DNA from: Prevotellaceae bacterium
Lineage (GTDB): Bacteria; Bacteroidota; Bacteroidia; Bacteroidales; UBA932
NCBI GenBank assembly: GCA_031288885.1
Contig: JAITQP010000196.1
Location: forward strand, 1 to 25,914
Reading direction: 5' to 3'
Length of the DNA stretch: 25,914 nucleotides
How positions within the stretch are numbered: position 1 is the first letter of the stretch; the number at the start of each line of letters is the position of its first letter. The translations under genes and the position numbers were made by a program. Positions 1 through 8,948 of the stretch are shown here, piece after piece. The notes below the pieces were generated by a model. The model did no database searches. It was not told where the DNA came from and worked only from the letters and a program-made list of their open reading frames with translations.

Positions 1-792
1 ATTTGCGCCGCGTCTTTCCGCGAGCGCGTGCTGCACCACGCGCTGATGAACGTATGCCACGATAGCTTTGAGCGCTACCAGATAAACGACAGCTATGCCT
101 GTCGGGTTGGGCATGGCACGTACGCCGCGCTTGAGCGGGCGGAGATGTTTCAGCGAAAGTACCAGTGGTATCTGAAGCTGGACGTACGGAAGTACTTTCC
201 CAGCATTTCGCACCTTGTGCTGAAAGAGCTGCTGGCGCGACGATTTAAGGAGCGTCGGTTGTTAGATATTTTTGGCGCTATTATCGACAGCTACTCGGCG
301 TCGCCCGGCTGCGGCGTTCCCATAGGCAACCTGACGAGCCAGTACTTTGCCAACCACTATCTCGCGCTTGCCGACCGCTACGCGCAGGAGCACCTGCGCC
401 TCTCCGCCTACGTACGCTACATGGACGACATGGCGCTGTGGTCAGACAACAAGGCGCAGCTGCTGTTGGCGGGTAAGGCGCTGGAGCAATTCATAAAACA
501 AACGCTACGGCTGCAGCTGAAGGTGTTTTGCCTGAACGGCGCCGATAGAGGGCTTCCCTTTTTGGGCTACGTGCTCTACCCGTATAAAACGCACCTCACC
601 AAGGGTAGCCGTCAGCGCTTTGCCACCAAGTTGGCCACGTATGCCCACAATCTTTCCAGCAACGAGTGGACGCAGCACGAAGACCAGCAGCACGTTTTGC
701 CGCTGCTGGCGTTTACCGACCACGCCCAAGCAAAGTCATGGCGAAACGGCTTAGCTAAAAAGATGAATAGCAAGTATGGTTTTACAGGCTGA
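1..792 (+). CDS. Reverse transcriptase, DGR type (partial, 5' end cut)
   Basis: The reading frame is open from base 1, so the gene begins upstream; the GTG at 28 is probably internal, because the preceding codons (ICAASFRER) fit the conserved N-terminal part of these enzymes. Visible RT motifs in order: YLKLDVRKYFPS (motif A Asp at base 181), GVPIGNLTSQ (motif B, 313-342), YVRYMDDM (catalytic YMDD, Asp codons at 424 and 427) and GLPFLGY near 550. The IGNLTSQ form of motif B, with SQ where retroviral and most group II intron RTs have QG, is the recognised signature of diversity-generating retroelement RTs, which copy a template repeat with adenine-specific errors into a variable repeat of a target gene. 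The C-terminus is basic. No maturase or endonuclease domain follows. The template repeat, accessory gene and target are not downstream and would have to lie left of the window. A non-DGR RT of an unclassified group remains possible. Confidence 0.8.
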   Translation: MCAASFRERVLHHALMNVCHDSFERYQINDSYACRVGHGTYAALERAEMFQRKYQWYLKLDVRKYFPSISHLVLKELLARRFKERRLLDIFGAIIDSYSASPGCGVPIGNLTSQYFANHYLALADRYAQEHLRLSAYVRYMDDMALWSDNKAQLLLAGKALEQFIKQTLRLQLKVFCLNGADRGLPFLGYVLYPYKTHLTKGSRQRFATKLATYAHNLSSNEWTQHEDQQHVLPLLAFTDHAQAKSWRNGLAKKMNSKYGFTG

Positions 793-817
793 AGAGAGCA
801 AGAATTTATATAGCTAT

Positions 818-1897
818 CTACAAGCTGGACGCTGTTTTCCAGTGTTCTTTCAGCCGGTTGGCTTCTGCTTTTGTCAGCTGAATAATTGCCCCATGATTTT
901 GGTCGGAAAAGTTGGCTCGTCGCATCACCCCCTCATCGAAAAGTCCGAGGTTGGTAAAATGCGTAAAATCGGTAGTTTCAGCAAAGCCGAAGTTGGCCGG
1001 ATTAAGGGTGCCGGCGTGATACATTAGCACCCACCTCTCCTCGCCGATGCGCTTCCACACGTTAGGCGCTTCGCAGGAGGTGGGCTCAAAGCCAACCCGC
1101 TCGGGTTGGTATACGTAGCCGCCGTTTATTTTGTCAGAAAACGCCATCTTAATCGTCGATTTCCAGCTTTCCGAATTCCAGCTTTCCTGCGCCACGTACA
1201 TCATACAGAAACGCCCGTCGGGCAGCGTGGTAATGTCTGCGTCATAAGTCTGCGTTGCACTGTCGGGGTAAGCGAACAGGAGCTCCGGCGCTGTTTTCAA
1301 GTCGGTAAAATCCTTATTCATGTAAGCATAGTAGAGTTGAGCCCTTTTGTTTCCCTTGCGCATGGTAAAATAAATCATGATTTTCCCTTCTTTTTCGTCA
1401 AAAATCAGCTGGGGCGCCCAAGCGCAGCCAACATCCAGCGTCGGATATTTTTTGTAGAGGTCCAGCTTTGTGTGCCTCCAGTGAATTAAATCTTTCGATT
1501 TCATTAGCACAAAGCCTTTGTTGTTGGCCCAACCGTATAGTTCTTGCGGGCGTTCCCATTCGGTTGTCCGGTATCCTGCCTGCTTTCCGGCAGTATGGCA
1601 ATCGGTCATTGCCAGGTAGAAGTAGCCATCGCTGCCGCGCATGATGTGAGGGTCGCGCACGCCGCGCTGTGAGGCAATGGTATCACCCATCATAACAGGC
1701 TTGCCGTTGTTAACGTCGGTAAACGTATAGCCGTCTTCGCTCGTGGCAAAGTACAAGCCGTGCGTGTAGTCTTTAAAGTAAGCAAACAGGTAGGCACCCA
1801 TAGCATCAGCGCTTTCCGAGGCCATTTTGGTCTGTGCCGATAGCGGAAAATTCAATCCGAATAGCGCAATAGCGATCAATAAAATTAATCTTTTCAT
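818..1897 (-). CDS. Secreted glycoside hydrolase, GH43-like
   Basis: A 359-residue protein read from the ATG at 1897. An upstream in-frame ATG at 1969 would add 24 residues before the hydrophobic segment, so the inner start is preferred because it begins directly with a signal peptide (MKRLILLIAIALFG, likely cleavage after LSA near residue 21). There is no lipobox, so it is probably periplasmic or secreted. Residues that fit the GH43 five-bladed propeller triad are the Asp of RDPHI (about 82, general base), the Asp of YDADI (about 221) and the Glu of CEAPN (about 276, general acid). GH43 enzymes are mostly arabinofuranosidases, xylosidases or galactosidases; the subfamily cannot be settled by eye. 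It is transcribed divergently from the araC regulator, so it may share control with the mannan locus or be independent. It converges with the RT gene, with 25 bases between the two stops. Confidence 0.8.
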   Translation of the reverse strand: MKRLILLIAIALFGLNFPLSAQTKMASESADAMGAYLFAYFKDYTHGLYFATSEDGYTFTDVNNGKPVMMGDTIASQRGVRDPHIMRGSDGYFYLAMTDCHTAGKQAGYRTTEWERPQELYGWANNKGFVLMKSKDLIHWRHTKLDLYKKYPTLDVGCAWAPQLIFDEKEGKIMIYFTMRKGNKRAQLYYAYMNKDFTDLKTAPELLFAYPDSATQTYDADITTLPDGRFCMMYVAQESWNSESWKSTIKMAFSDKINGGYVYQPERVGFEPTSCEAPNVWKRIGEERWVLMYHAGTLNPANFGFAETTDFTHFTNLGLFDEGVMRRANFSDQNHGAIIQLTKAEANRLKEHWKTASSL

Positions 1898-2032
1898 TTG
1901 ATTACAAGTAAAAGTTACAATAATATAATAGAAGTTTATTAAAATCACTCTTTGTCCGTAAATCTTCAAAATCCTGTATACCTATCGGCAATTTTCTTAT
2001 TGGCGCCATCGCGTTGTGGGCTTAATTACATG

Positions 2033-2040
2033 CAAATATA
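2033..2040 (-). promoter_or_regulatory. Candidate -7 element for the GH43 gene
   Basis: On the minus strand this reads TATATTTG, a full match to the Bacteroidota -7 consensus TAnnTTTG, about 135 bases before the chosen start codon. No convincing TTG -33 element is seen at the expected distance, so the call rests on the -7 match alone. Confidence 0.4.
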
Positions 2041-2268
2041 GTGCTTTTTTTTAGGTCGCAGTACGCTCGAACTAAGATTTTCAGCGTTCACGGTGTATCC
2101 AAATTAGAGGAGTTTTAGGAGTTTGCTTTAGCGGTTGTGTTATGGCTTTGTCATTGGGCGCTGCTTTCAAATATTTAGAACGTTGATAATGAGGTGATCT
2201 TTTATGTGCCGCTTATGGAGGCTAATGGCATATTCGCTTACAATCCTTTTGCCGTTTCAATTTTTTTG

Positions 2269-2276
2269 TATATTTG
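2269..2276 (+). promoter_or_regulatory. Candidate -7 element for the araC leader transcript
   Basis: TATATTTG matches TAnnTTTG. A TTTTG lies at 2247-2251, 17 bases upstream, shorter than the usual gap of about 20. If used, transcription would begin near 2284, and the leader would include the AC repeat and the hairpin before the araC start at 2623. A weaker alternative (TATTTTTT near 2528) would start after the repeat but still before the hairpin. None of the 37 bases between hairpin and araC resembles a promoter. Confidence 0.4.
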
Positions 2277-2328
2277 TGGCGCATTAGGAGGTGAAATAGT
2301 AACGTTTTATTTGAGGTTGTTCTGAAAG

Positions 2329-2619
<291 letters not shown>

Positions 2620-2622
2620 GCT

Positions 2623-3516
2623 ATGACGCCATCCTACAGCCTCTCCTCCATCAGGGAAATCACGCCTTTATCAAAGGAGGATTGCTTCTACATTGCCGAC
2701 CGGCAAAAGACGGAGTTTACCTACCCCATCCATAGCCACAGCGAGTTTGAGCTGAACTTTATTGCCCACGCGGCCGGCGTTAAGCGGATTGTGGGCGACG
2801 CCATTGAGGTTATCGGCGAGTACGACTTGGTGCTCATCACCGGCGAGGACTTGGAGCACGTTTGGGAGCAGCACGAGTGCCGCTCGCAGCAAATCCGCGA
2901 GATTACCATTCAGTTTTCGTCCGAGCTGTTTTTTGCCAACCTCATAGCTAAAAATCAGTTCTGCACCATCCGCAAGATGCTGGAGAAGGCGCGCAAGGGG
3001 ATAGCGTTCCCCATGGACGCTGTGATGAAGACGTACCGCCTGCTGGACAGCCTGTCCGGCAAGCAGGGCTTCTACGCGGTGCTCGACTTCTTAACCATTC
3101 TCTACGAGCTCTCCCTGTTCTGCAGCGACGCGCGGACGCTGGCCAGCTCTTCGTTTGCCAAGGTAAGCGTGCGCTCCGACAGCCGCCGCGTGCAGAAGGT
3201 GCAGGAGTACATCAACGCGCACTACGAGGAGGAAATTCGCCTGAACGAGCTGGCGGACTTAATCAAGATGACGCCGGTGGCGTTTAGCCGCTTCTTTAAG
3301 CTGCGCACCGGCGAGGGCCTGATGGACTACGTTATTGCCATACGCCTTGGGCACGCCACCCGCCTGCTGGTGGACTCCACCATGTCCATTTCGGAAATTT
3401 GCTACGCCTGTGGGTTTAATAACATCTCCAATTTTAACCGAATATTTAAAAAACGAAAGGGCTGCTCTCCAAAAGAGTTTCGCGAAAACTACTGGAAGAA
3501 GAAACTTGTGGTGTAG
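2623..3516 (+). CDS. AraC-family transcriptional regulator
   Basis: A 297-residue protein of usual AraC length. The N-terminal half looks like a cupin-type sensor domain (HSHSEFELNF with His 37 and 39). The C-terminal part, about residues 185-292, carries the two helix-turn-helix units: the first around LNELADLIKMTPVAFSRFFK, the second around ISEICYACGFNNISNFNRIFKK, ending in the typical SPKEFRENY. It is a likely activator of the downstream mannan locus, binding an oligosaccharide or derivative; ligand and target sites are not visible. Using a one-component AraC protein contrasts with the hybrid two-component or SusR-type regulators of many Bacteroides PULs. ATG 2623 is used; ATG 2616 is out of frame. 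Its leader is unusual (AC repeat, possible ORF, hairpin). It is followed by 338 bases without a gene before susC. Confidence 0.92.
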   Translation: MTPSYSLSSIREITPLSKEDCFYIADRQKTEFTYPIHSHSEFELNFIAHAAGVKRIVGDAIEVIGEYDLVLITGEDLEHVWEQHECRSQQIREITIQFSSELFFANLIAKNQFCTIRKMLEKARKGIAFPMDAVMKTYRLLDSLSGKQGFYAVLDFLTILYELSLFCSDARTLASSSFAKVSVRSDSRRVQKVQEYINAHYEEEIRLNELADLIKMTPVAFSRFFKLRTGEGLMDYVIAIRLGHATRLLVDSTMSISEICYACGFNNISNFNRIFKKRKGCSPKEFRENYWKKKLVV

Positions 3517-3854
3517 CGCAAAACAGTATTGTGTGGACTAAAGATTGATACAATATTAACAACATTTCTCCCAAAATGCCCCAAAAATTGCATCGTAGAA
3601 TGTCATCAATGGATAATAAAGTACTTGCTATGCCCTCTCCTTTGCCTTTATCTTTGCCTACGTTTTATGCTTGCTATGCATCTTGTGTTAAATTCGGCTT
3701 CTCAGGACAATGTTTAAAACAGCAGGTGGCTGATTTTGATGTAAAAACACAAAGAGTTAGTAAAGGTGCGAAAGTGTAAAAATTTTGGCTTCGGTGAGGA
3801 GGTAATATATATATGGGTGTTAGATTACAAATTAATTTTTAAAATCGAGAATGT
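3517..3854 (+). promoter_or_regulatory. Intergenic region with candidate susC promoter
   Basis: No gene is seen in these 338 bases. TATCTTTG at 3649-3656 matches the Bacteroidota -7 consensus, with TTG at 3625-3627 (gap 21) as a -33 element; transcription would begin near 3662 and leave a leader of about 190 bases. A 10-base direct repeat, CTTGCTATGC, occurs at 3624-3633 (covering the -33) and 3670-3679 (just past the start), a possible regulator site. No terminator is seen after araC, so read-through from araC is possible. Confidence 0.5.
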
Positions 3855-6800
3855 ATGAAAAGATTGCTTTATGTTTTATTTCACAGCGCAGCATCTGTAG
3901 GCGGATGCGCGCGGCAGGCGGCGGCAAAGAGAGGCTTTCTCCTTTTGGTGGCCGCGCTGCTACTGGCGACCACCTCGCTCTGGGCGCAAAACCTTAACGT
4001 GTCCGGCACCGTGCGCGACGCCAACAACGAGCCGGTGGTGGGGGCGAGCGTGGTGGTGAAGGGCAGCACCGTGGGCGTCAGCACCGACGCGAGCGGCGGG
4101 TACACCATCAGCGCCCCCGCGGACGCTACGCTGGTGTTTTCGTTTCTTGGGCTGACCTCAAAGGAGGAGGCGGTTGGCGGGCGCGGGCGCATTGACATTA
4201 CGCTGAGCGCGGACGACCTGTCGCTCGACGAGGTGGTGGTAGTGGGCTACGGAACAATGCGGAAGAGCGATTTGACGGGGTCGGTGTCGAGCGTTTCGAG
4301 CAGTACGCTCCAAACTACCATCATGCCCAGCGTGGATCAAATGCTGTCCGGAAAGCTTGCCGGCGTGCAGGTAATGCAGAATACCGGAGCGCCGGGTGGC
4401 GCCACGTCCATTCGCATTCGCGGCGCGAGCTCCATCAACAACTCCAACGAGCCGCTGTATATTGTGGACGGCATGCGGTTTCAGGGAAGCGCGGCCTACT
4501 CGGGGTTTGACTGGCAAGGCGGCAGCAACGGGCAAACCACTACCAACCCGCTGGCGCTGATTTCGCCCAACGATATTGAGTCTATCGACGTGCTGAAGGA
4601 CGCCTCCGCCGCGGCCATTTACGGTGCGGCTGGCGCCAACGGGGTTATCATCATCACCACCAAGCGCGGCTCGCAGGGCGGCCTGTCTATTACCTACGAC
4701 GGGTATATGGCAGCCCAGCAGCGCTCCAACACCATCGACATGATGAACCTCCGCGAGTTTGCCCAATTCCAGAAGGATAATGCAACGCTCATCAACGGCA
4801 GCGAGGCGGCGCCCGAATACCAAGACCCCTCTCTGCTGGGCGAGGGCACCGATTGGCAAAGCGAGGTGTTCCGCACGGCGCTGATGCAAAATCACCAGCT
4901 GTCGGTGGCGGGCGGCAACGAAAAGGCGCAGTACGCCGTCAGCGGCGGGTGGACGCAGCAGGAGGGTATCATTATCGGCTCGGATTTTTCGCGCTTTAAC
5001 GTGCGCACCAACATCGACGCTACGGTGAATAAGTTTATTAAGGCGGGCGGATCGCTTGCCTACACCGGTACCGGCGAAACCCTGACCAACAACGATGGCG
5101 GCGACGGCGTTGTGCTGCAGGCGCTGGCTATGCAGCCCGATATTCCGGTGCGCGGGTTTGACGGAGATTACGCTTCGCCGAGCTCGCAATACGGCTCGTC
5201 GAGGTACAACCCCGTGTGGCTGGCGCTTAGCCGCTACAACAGGATGGATAGGCAGCGCACTAACGCCAACCTGTACGCCGAAGCTACCCTGCTGAAAGAC
5301 CTTAAATTCCGCTCGGAGTATGGGTTTGATATTTCCAACAGCCTGAACACGTCGTTTTCGCCGGCGTACGATTTTGGCGCCGGGCTGAAAAGTAACAACA
5401 ACCAGCTGCGCGAAAGCAGCCAGTCGAGCCGCTACTGGAGCATTAAAAACTACTTTACCTACACGCCCACCTTTGGCGAAAACCACTCGCTCAACGTTAT
5501 GCTGGGGTCGGAAACCGAGCAGTCGGAGTGGCGCAACAGCTGGATACAAAAGGAGTACTTGTCGTCGGATAAGGTGCACTTTGTAACCAACGACGGCGAC
5601 TTCTTCAGCAATAACGGCGGCAAGGGACTGGGGCGCAGCGTGTCGTTCTTTGCCCGCGCCCTGTATAACTTTGCCGACCGCTACCTGCTCACCGCCACCC
5701 TGCGCGCCGACGGCTCCGATAAGTTTGGAAAAAACAACAAGTTTGGCTACTTCCCCTCCGTGGCGCTGGCGTGGCGGGTTAGCAACGAAAGCTTTTTGAA
5801 GGACGTTCAGCAGGTTTCCAACCTGAAGCTGCGCGTGAGCTACGGGCAGGTGGGTAACTCCAACATCGGCAGCTACCTGTACGGCTCCTCCATGCAAAGC
5901 GTAAACCTGCCCGCGCACTTGGGCGGAACGGGCTACCGCATGCAAAACATCGCCAACCCCGACCTCCGCTGGGAGGCCTCCTCCCAGCTTAACGCAGGGG
6001 TGGATCTCGGGTTGTTTGCCAACCGCATCAGCTTTACGGCGGACGTGTATAACAAGCAGTCGGAAGGGCTTCTGTTGCAGGTGTCGCTGCCCTCCTATCT
6101 GGGTGGCTCGTCGTGGACGGACGTGCAGGCGCCCATGGTCAACATAGGGCAAATCCGCAACCGCGGCGTGGAGCTGTCGCTGAATACGCAAAACATCCAA
6201 ACCGGCGATTTGCGCTGGTCAACCAGCGTGGTATTTTCGCTCAACCGCAATCAGGTAACGGCGCTCAACGACGACGCCCAAAAGATTTACAGCGGGCTGG
6301 CGTGGTATGCCAAGTACCAAAACATAACCGTTACGCAGGTGGGGCAGCCTATTGGCGTATTTTACGGGTATCAAACCAACGGTTTGTTCACCGACAAGAA
6401 CGATATTCTCAACAGCCCCGTTCAAATTGACCTCGACGGCGACGGCGTAAACGACGTGGGCGAGCGGGCGGTGTGGCCGGGCGACATCAAGTTTAAAGAC
6501 CTGAGCGGACCGGACGGAAAACCGGACGGAAAGATTGACGATTTTGACCAGACAATTATCGGCGACCCCAACCCCGACTTCACCTACAGCATCGGCAATA
6601 CGGTTGCCTATAAAGATTTTGAGCTGACCGTGGCGCTCAGCGGCTCGCAGGGCGGAGATATTTTCAACTGGACGCACACCGAGCTGGAGGGCTTGAGCAA
6701 CATTTGGAGCAACCAGCTGACCTCGGCTGCCAACGCTGCACGGGTCAACACCGACGACCCCAACGCCCCCTACCTTACCAATGCGGGCGCCACCGTGCCG

Positions 6801-7106
6801 CGCGTAACCAGCAACGACAACAACGACAACCGCCGCGCCAGCAATCGCTACATTGAAGACGGGTCGTACCTGCGCATCCAGAATATTGCGCTGGGCTACA
6901 CCCTGCCGGCGAGCTTGGTAAAACGCTTGGCAATGCAGCAGGTAAAGGTGTACGTCAACTTGCAAAACCTATATACGTTTACCAAGTACAGCGGCTTTGA
7001 CCCCGAAATTGGCGCCTTTAACCAAAGCGCGCTGCTGCAGAACGTCGATATGGGGCACTACCCAATTCCAAGAGTATATACAGTGGGCTTAACTATTCGT
7101 TTTTAA
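3855..7106 (+). CDS. SusC-like TonB-dependent outer membrane transporter
   Basis: A 1083-residue SusC/RagA-type transporter that imports oligosaccharides across the outer membrane with its SusD partner. After a long N-terminal segment with a signal peptide (hydrophobic core about 27-42, cleavage near LWAQ at 45), residues about 47-118 form a carboxypeptidase-like regulatory (CarbopepD_reg) domain. Then come DEVVVVGYGT (about 125-134, the typical SusC linker), the plug domain with SIRIRGASS and EPLYIVDG, and a beta-barrel ending in a terminal Phe (LTIRF), as expected for outer membrane proteins. The roughly 25 residues before the hydrophobic core are longer than usual, but no inner start fits better; the ATG at 3851 is out of frame. 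It is the first structural gene of the locus, 15 bases before susD. Specificity is inferred from neighbours: beta-mannan or glucomannan fragments. Confidence 0.95.
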   Translation: MKRLLYVLFHSAASVGGCARQAAAKRGFLLLVAALLLATTSLWAQNLNVSGTVRDANNEPVVGASVVVKGSTVGVSTDASGGYTISAPADATLVFSFLGLTSKEEAVGGRGRIDITLSADDLSLDEVVVVGYGTMRKSDLTGSVSSVSSSTLQTTIMPSVDQMLSGKLAGVQVMQNTGAPGGATSIRIRGASSINNSNEPLYIVDGMRFQGSAAYSGFDWQGGSNGQTTTNPLALISPNDIESIDVLKDASAAAIYGAAGANGVIIITTKRGSQGGLSITYDGYMAAQQRSNTIDMMNLREFAQFQKDNATLINGSEAAPEYQDPSLLGEGTDWQSEVFRTALMQNHQLSVAGGNEKAQYAVSGGWTQQEGIIIGSDFSRFNVRTNIDATVNKFIKAGGSLAYTGTGETLTNNDGGDGVVLQALAMQPDIPVRGFDGDYASPSSQYGSSRYNPVWLALSRYNRMDRQRTNANLYAEATLLKDLKFRSEYGFDISNSLNTSFSPAYDFGAGLKSNNNQLRESSQSSRYWSIKNYFTYTPTFGENHSLNVMLGSETEQSEWRNSWIQKEYLSSDKVHFVTNDGDFFSNNGGKGLGRSVSFFARALYNFADRYLLTATLRADGSDKFGKNNKFGYFPSVALAWRVSNESFLKDVQQVSNLKLRVSYGQVGNSNIGSYLYGSSMQSVNLPAHLGGTGYRMQNIANPDLRWEASSQLNAGVDLGLFANRISFTADVYNKQSEGLLLQVSLPSYLGGSSWTDVQAPMVNIGQIRNRGVELSLNTQNIQTGDLRWSTSVVFSLNRNQVTALNDDAQKIYSGLAWYAKYQNITVTQVGQPIGVFYGYQTNGLFTDKNDILNSPVQIDLDGDGVNDVGERAVWPGDIKFKDLSGPDGKPDGKIDDFDQTIIGDPNPDFTYSIGNTVAYKDFELTVALSGSQGGDIFNWTHTELEGLSNIWSNQLTSAANAARVNTDDPNAPYLTNAGATVPRVTSNDNNDNRRASNRYIEDGSYLRIQNIALGYTLPASLVKRLAMQQVKVYVNLQNLYTFTKYSGFDPEIGAFNQSALLQNVDMGHYPIPRVYTVGLTIRF

Positions 7107-7121
7107 CATTTATAATTAATT

Positions 7122-8912
7122 ATGCATATGAAAAAAATATTTATCATAACATGGAGTGTAGCTGCGCTGTTCGCGGTGAGCGCTTGCAACGATTGGCTTA
7201 CCGTAATTCCCGAGCAGGAAGTAGCCGATAACTACTACACCAGCGAAGACGCGGTGCGCCGCAACACGGCAACCCTTTACGGCTACGTATGGGCCGACTT
7301 TACCAACCGCTTCATGTGGATGGCCGGCGACGAGCTTGCCGGTGATTTGTACTACACCTACGAGCAGGAGGGGCAATTCTACCTGAACACCATTACCGCC
7401 GGAAACAACTACTCCAACCAAGGCTGGACGGGCTTGTACCGCGTAGTGTCGTTTGCCAACTCCATTATTAACGACATGCCGTCTCTGGCGCAAGCCGGCG
7501 GCGTGGAGCAATCGGTGATTGACTACGCCGTTGCCGAAGCCCGCTTTATAAGGGGCGTGGCGTACTACTTTTTGGCGGAGTACTGGGGCGAAGTGCCCAT
7601 TATAGAAAACAGCACAGAGCTCATTACGAGCAACAACCTCTACGTGCCGAAGCATATTCGGGGCGATGTATATCGCTTTATCGTTGAGGATTTGGAGGCC
7701 GCCGCCGCCGTGCTGGGCGAAACCGACCCGCAACCCGGGCGCGCCACCAAGTACAGCGCTTACGGATTTCTGGCAAAGGTATATCTAACCCGCGCTTCAG
7801 ATTTTTCCGACGTATACTCCAGCGCTGCGCAGCGCGGCGAGTGGTTTGAGAGAGCCAAGGAGTATGCCCAGCGGGTGATAGACAAGCTCCCTACGCTCTA
7901 CCCCGACTACGGCGAGCTGTTTGAGGAAAGCGCCAACAACAGCTACGAGTCGCTCTTTGCGCGCCAGTGCATGGGCGGCGAGTATGACTACGGCAACCAG
8001 CACACCGCCGGATGGGCGCGCAGCTCGCTCATTGACCAAACGGCAGGCTGGGGCGCAGGAAAAGGCCCCACCATCAGCCTGCAAAATTCGTTCCGCAACG
8101 AAGCCAACGGTACCCCGAAAGCGAAAACCGACAAGCGCCGCCGCTGGGTGTATATGACGCAGGACGACTCGTACCCCGGGCTGAGCAATGAGGGCGACGG
8201 CACGTACGTGTATGAGCTGGTAAACCGCGGTGCTGACCACAAGGAGGCAACCCCGATAGAAAATAGCAACCCGATGCTGGCGCACTGCAAAAAGTATGTT
8301 ACGGGAAACAGCGACGCCGGCTACAACACTGCCGTAAACATCTACTTTTTGCGCCTTGCCGACGTATTTTTGGTTTACACCGAAGCGGCTATGGGCGCTA
8401 ACAGAAGCACCTCCGACCCTACCGCCGTGGGCTATCTCAACGCCGTGCGTGAAAGGGCGGGCTTAGACCCGCTAAGCGCCCCCGTAACGTGGGAGCAGCT
8501 GGTTTACGAGCGTCGCTGCGAGTTTGCGCTGGAGGGCGTCAGCTGGTTCGACGTTAAGCGCTACTACTACCGCTACGGGGACGAAGCGGTGACGTACCTC
8601 AACAGCATGCACCGCGACCACACCTACGTGCTGAAAGACGGGCGCGTGCTTGACCCGGAAACCGGAGCCGTAGTGAGCGAAGACGATACCAACGTATGGG
8701 AGCAGCATGAAAAAGCCGATGCGGCAGGTAAGTGGGAGATAGAGAATAACAGGGATAACTACCGCCTCAGCTTTGAAAAAACCGACTCCGAAACAGGAGT
8801 GGGTACGCCCTTGGAAATTCAGGCAGCCAACATAAAGCAGCTGCCCATACCCACCTCCGTAACAACCAAGGCGCCGCAGCTGCTTGGCGCTGCGGTAGCT
8901 TACTACAATTAA
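7122..8912 (+). CDS. SusD/RagB-family nutrient-binding outer membrane lipoprotein
   Basis: A 596-residue SusD-like lipoprotein that sits as a lid on the SusC barrel and binds the glycan. The signal peptide ends in a lipobox AVSAC (Cys 22 counted from ATG 7122; a second start, ATG 7128, would remove two residues and begins MKKIF). The N-terminal part after the lipid Cys has the common SusD opening (DWLTVIPEQE), followed by the helical TPR-like region (ARFIRGVAYYFLAEYWGEVPII). The C-terminal part has the conserved stretch YLNAVRERAGLDPL and the ERRCEFALEGVSWFDVKRY segment typical of SusD. It directly follows susC, and the pair defines the PUL. It is somewhat longer than an average SusD. Confidence 0.95.
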   Translation: MHMKKIFIITWSVAALFAVSACNDWLTVIPEQEVADNYYTSEDAVRRNTATLYGYVWADFTNRFMWMAGDELAGDLYYTYEQEGQFYLNTITAGNNYSNQGWTGLYRVVSFANSIINDMPSLAQAGGVEQSVIDYAVAEARFIRGVAYYFLAEYWGEVPIIENSTELITSNNLYVPKHIRGDVYRFIVEDLEAAAAVLGETDPQPGRATKYSAYGFLAKVYLTRASDFSDVYSSAAQRGEWFERAKEYAQRVIDKLPTLYPDYGELFEESANNSYESLFARQCMGGEYDYGNQHTAGWARSSLIDQTAGWGAGKGPTISLQNSFRNEANGTPKAKTDKRRRWVYMTQDDSYPGLSNEGDGTYVYELVNRGADHKEATPIENSNPMLAHCKKYVTGNSDAGYNTAVNIYFLRLADVFLVYTEAAMGANRSTSDPTAVGYLNAVRERAGLDPLSAPVTWEQLVYERRCEFALEGVSWFDVKRYYYRYGDEAVTYLNSMHRDHTYVLKDGRVLDPETGAVVSEDDTNVWEQHEKADAAGKWEIENNRDNYRLSFEKTDSETGVGTPLEIQAANIKQLPIPTSVTTKAPQLLGAAVAYYN

Positions 8913-8948
8913 TCAGTATCAACAACAACAACATTAATCGGTTAAAGT

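Noticed and set aside
3529..3779. Small plus-strand frames of 62 and 67 codons between araC and susC
   Set aside because: They overlap each other in different frames, lie over the proposed susC promoter, and show no domain or conserved feature.
4158..6200. 680-codon open frame on the minus strand inside susC
   Set aside because: It lies wholly opposite a convincing SusC gene. Its product is low-complexity and rich in Arg, Val, His and Gln with no recognisable domain, as expected from a GC-rich antisense frame.
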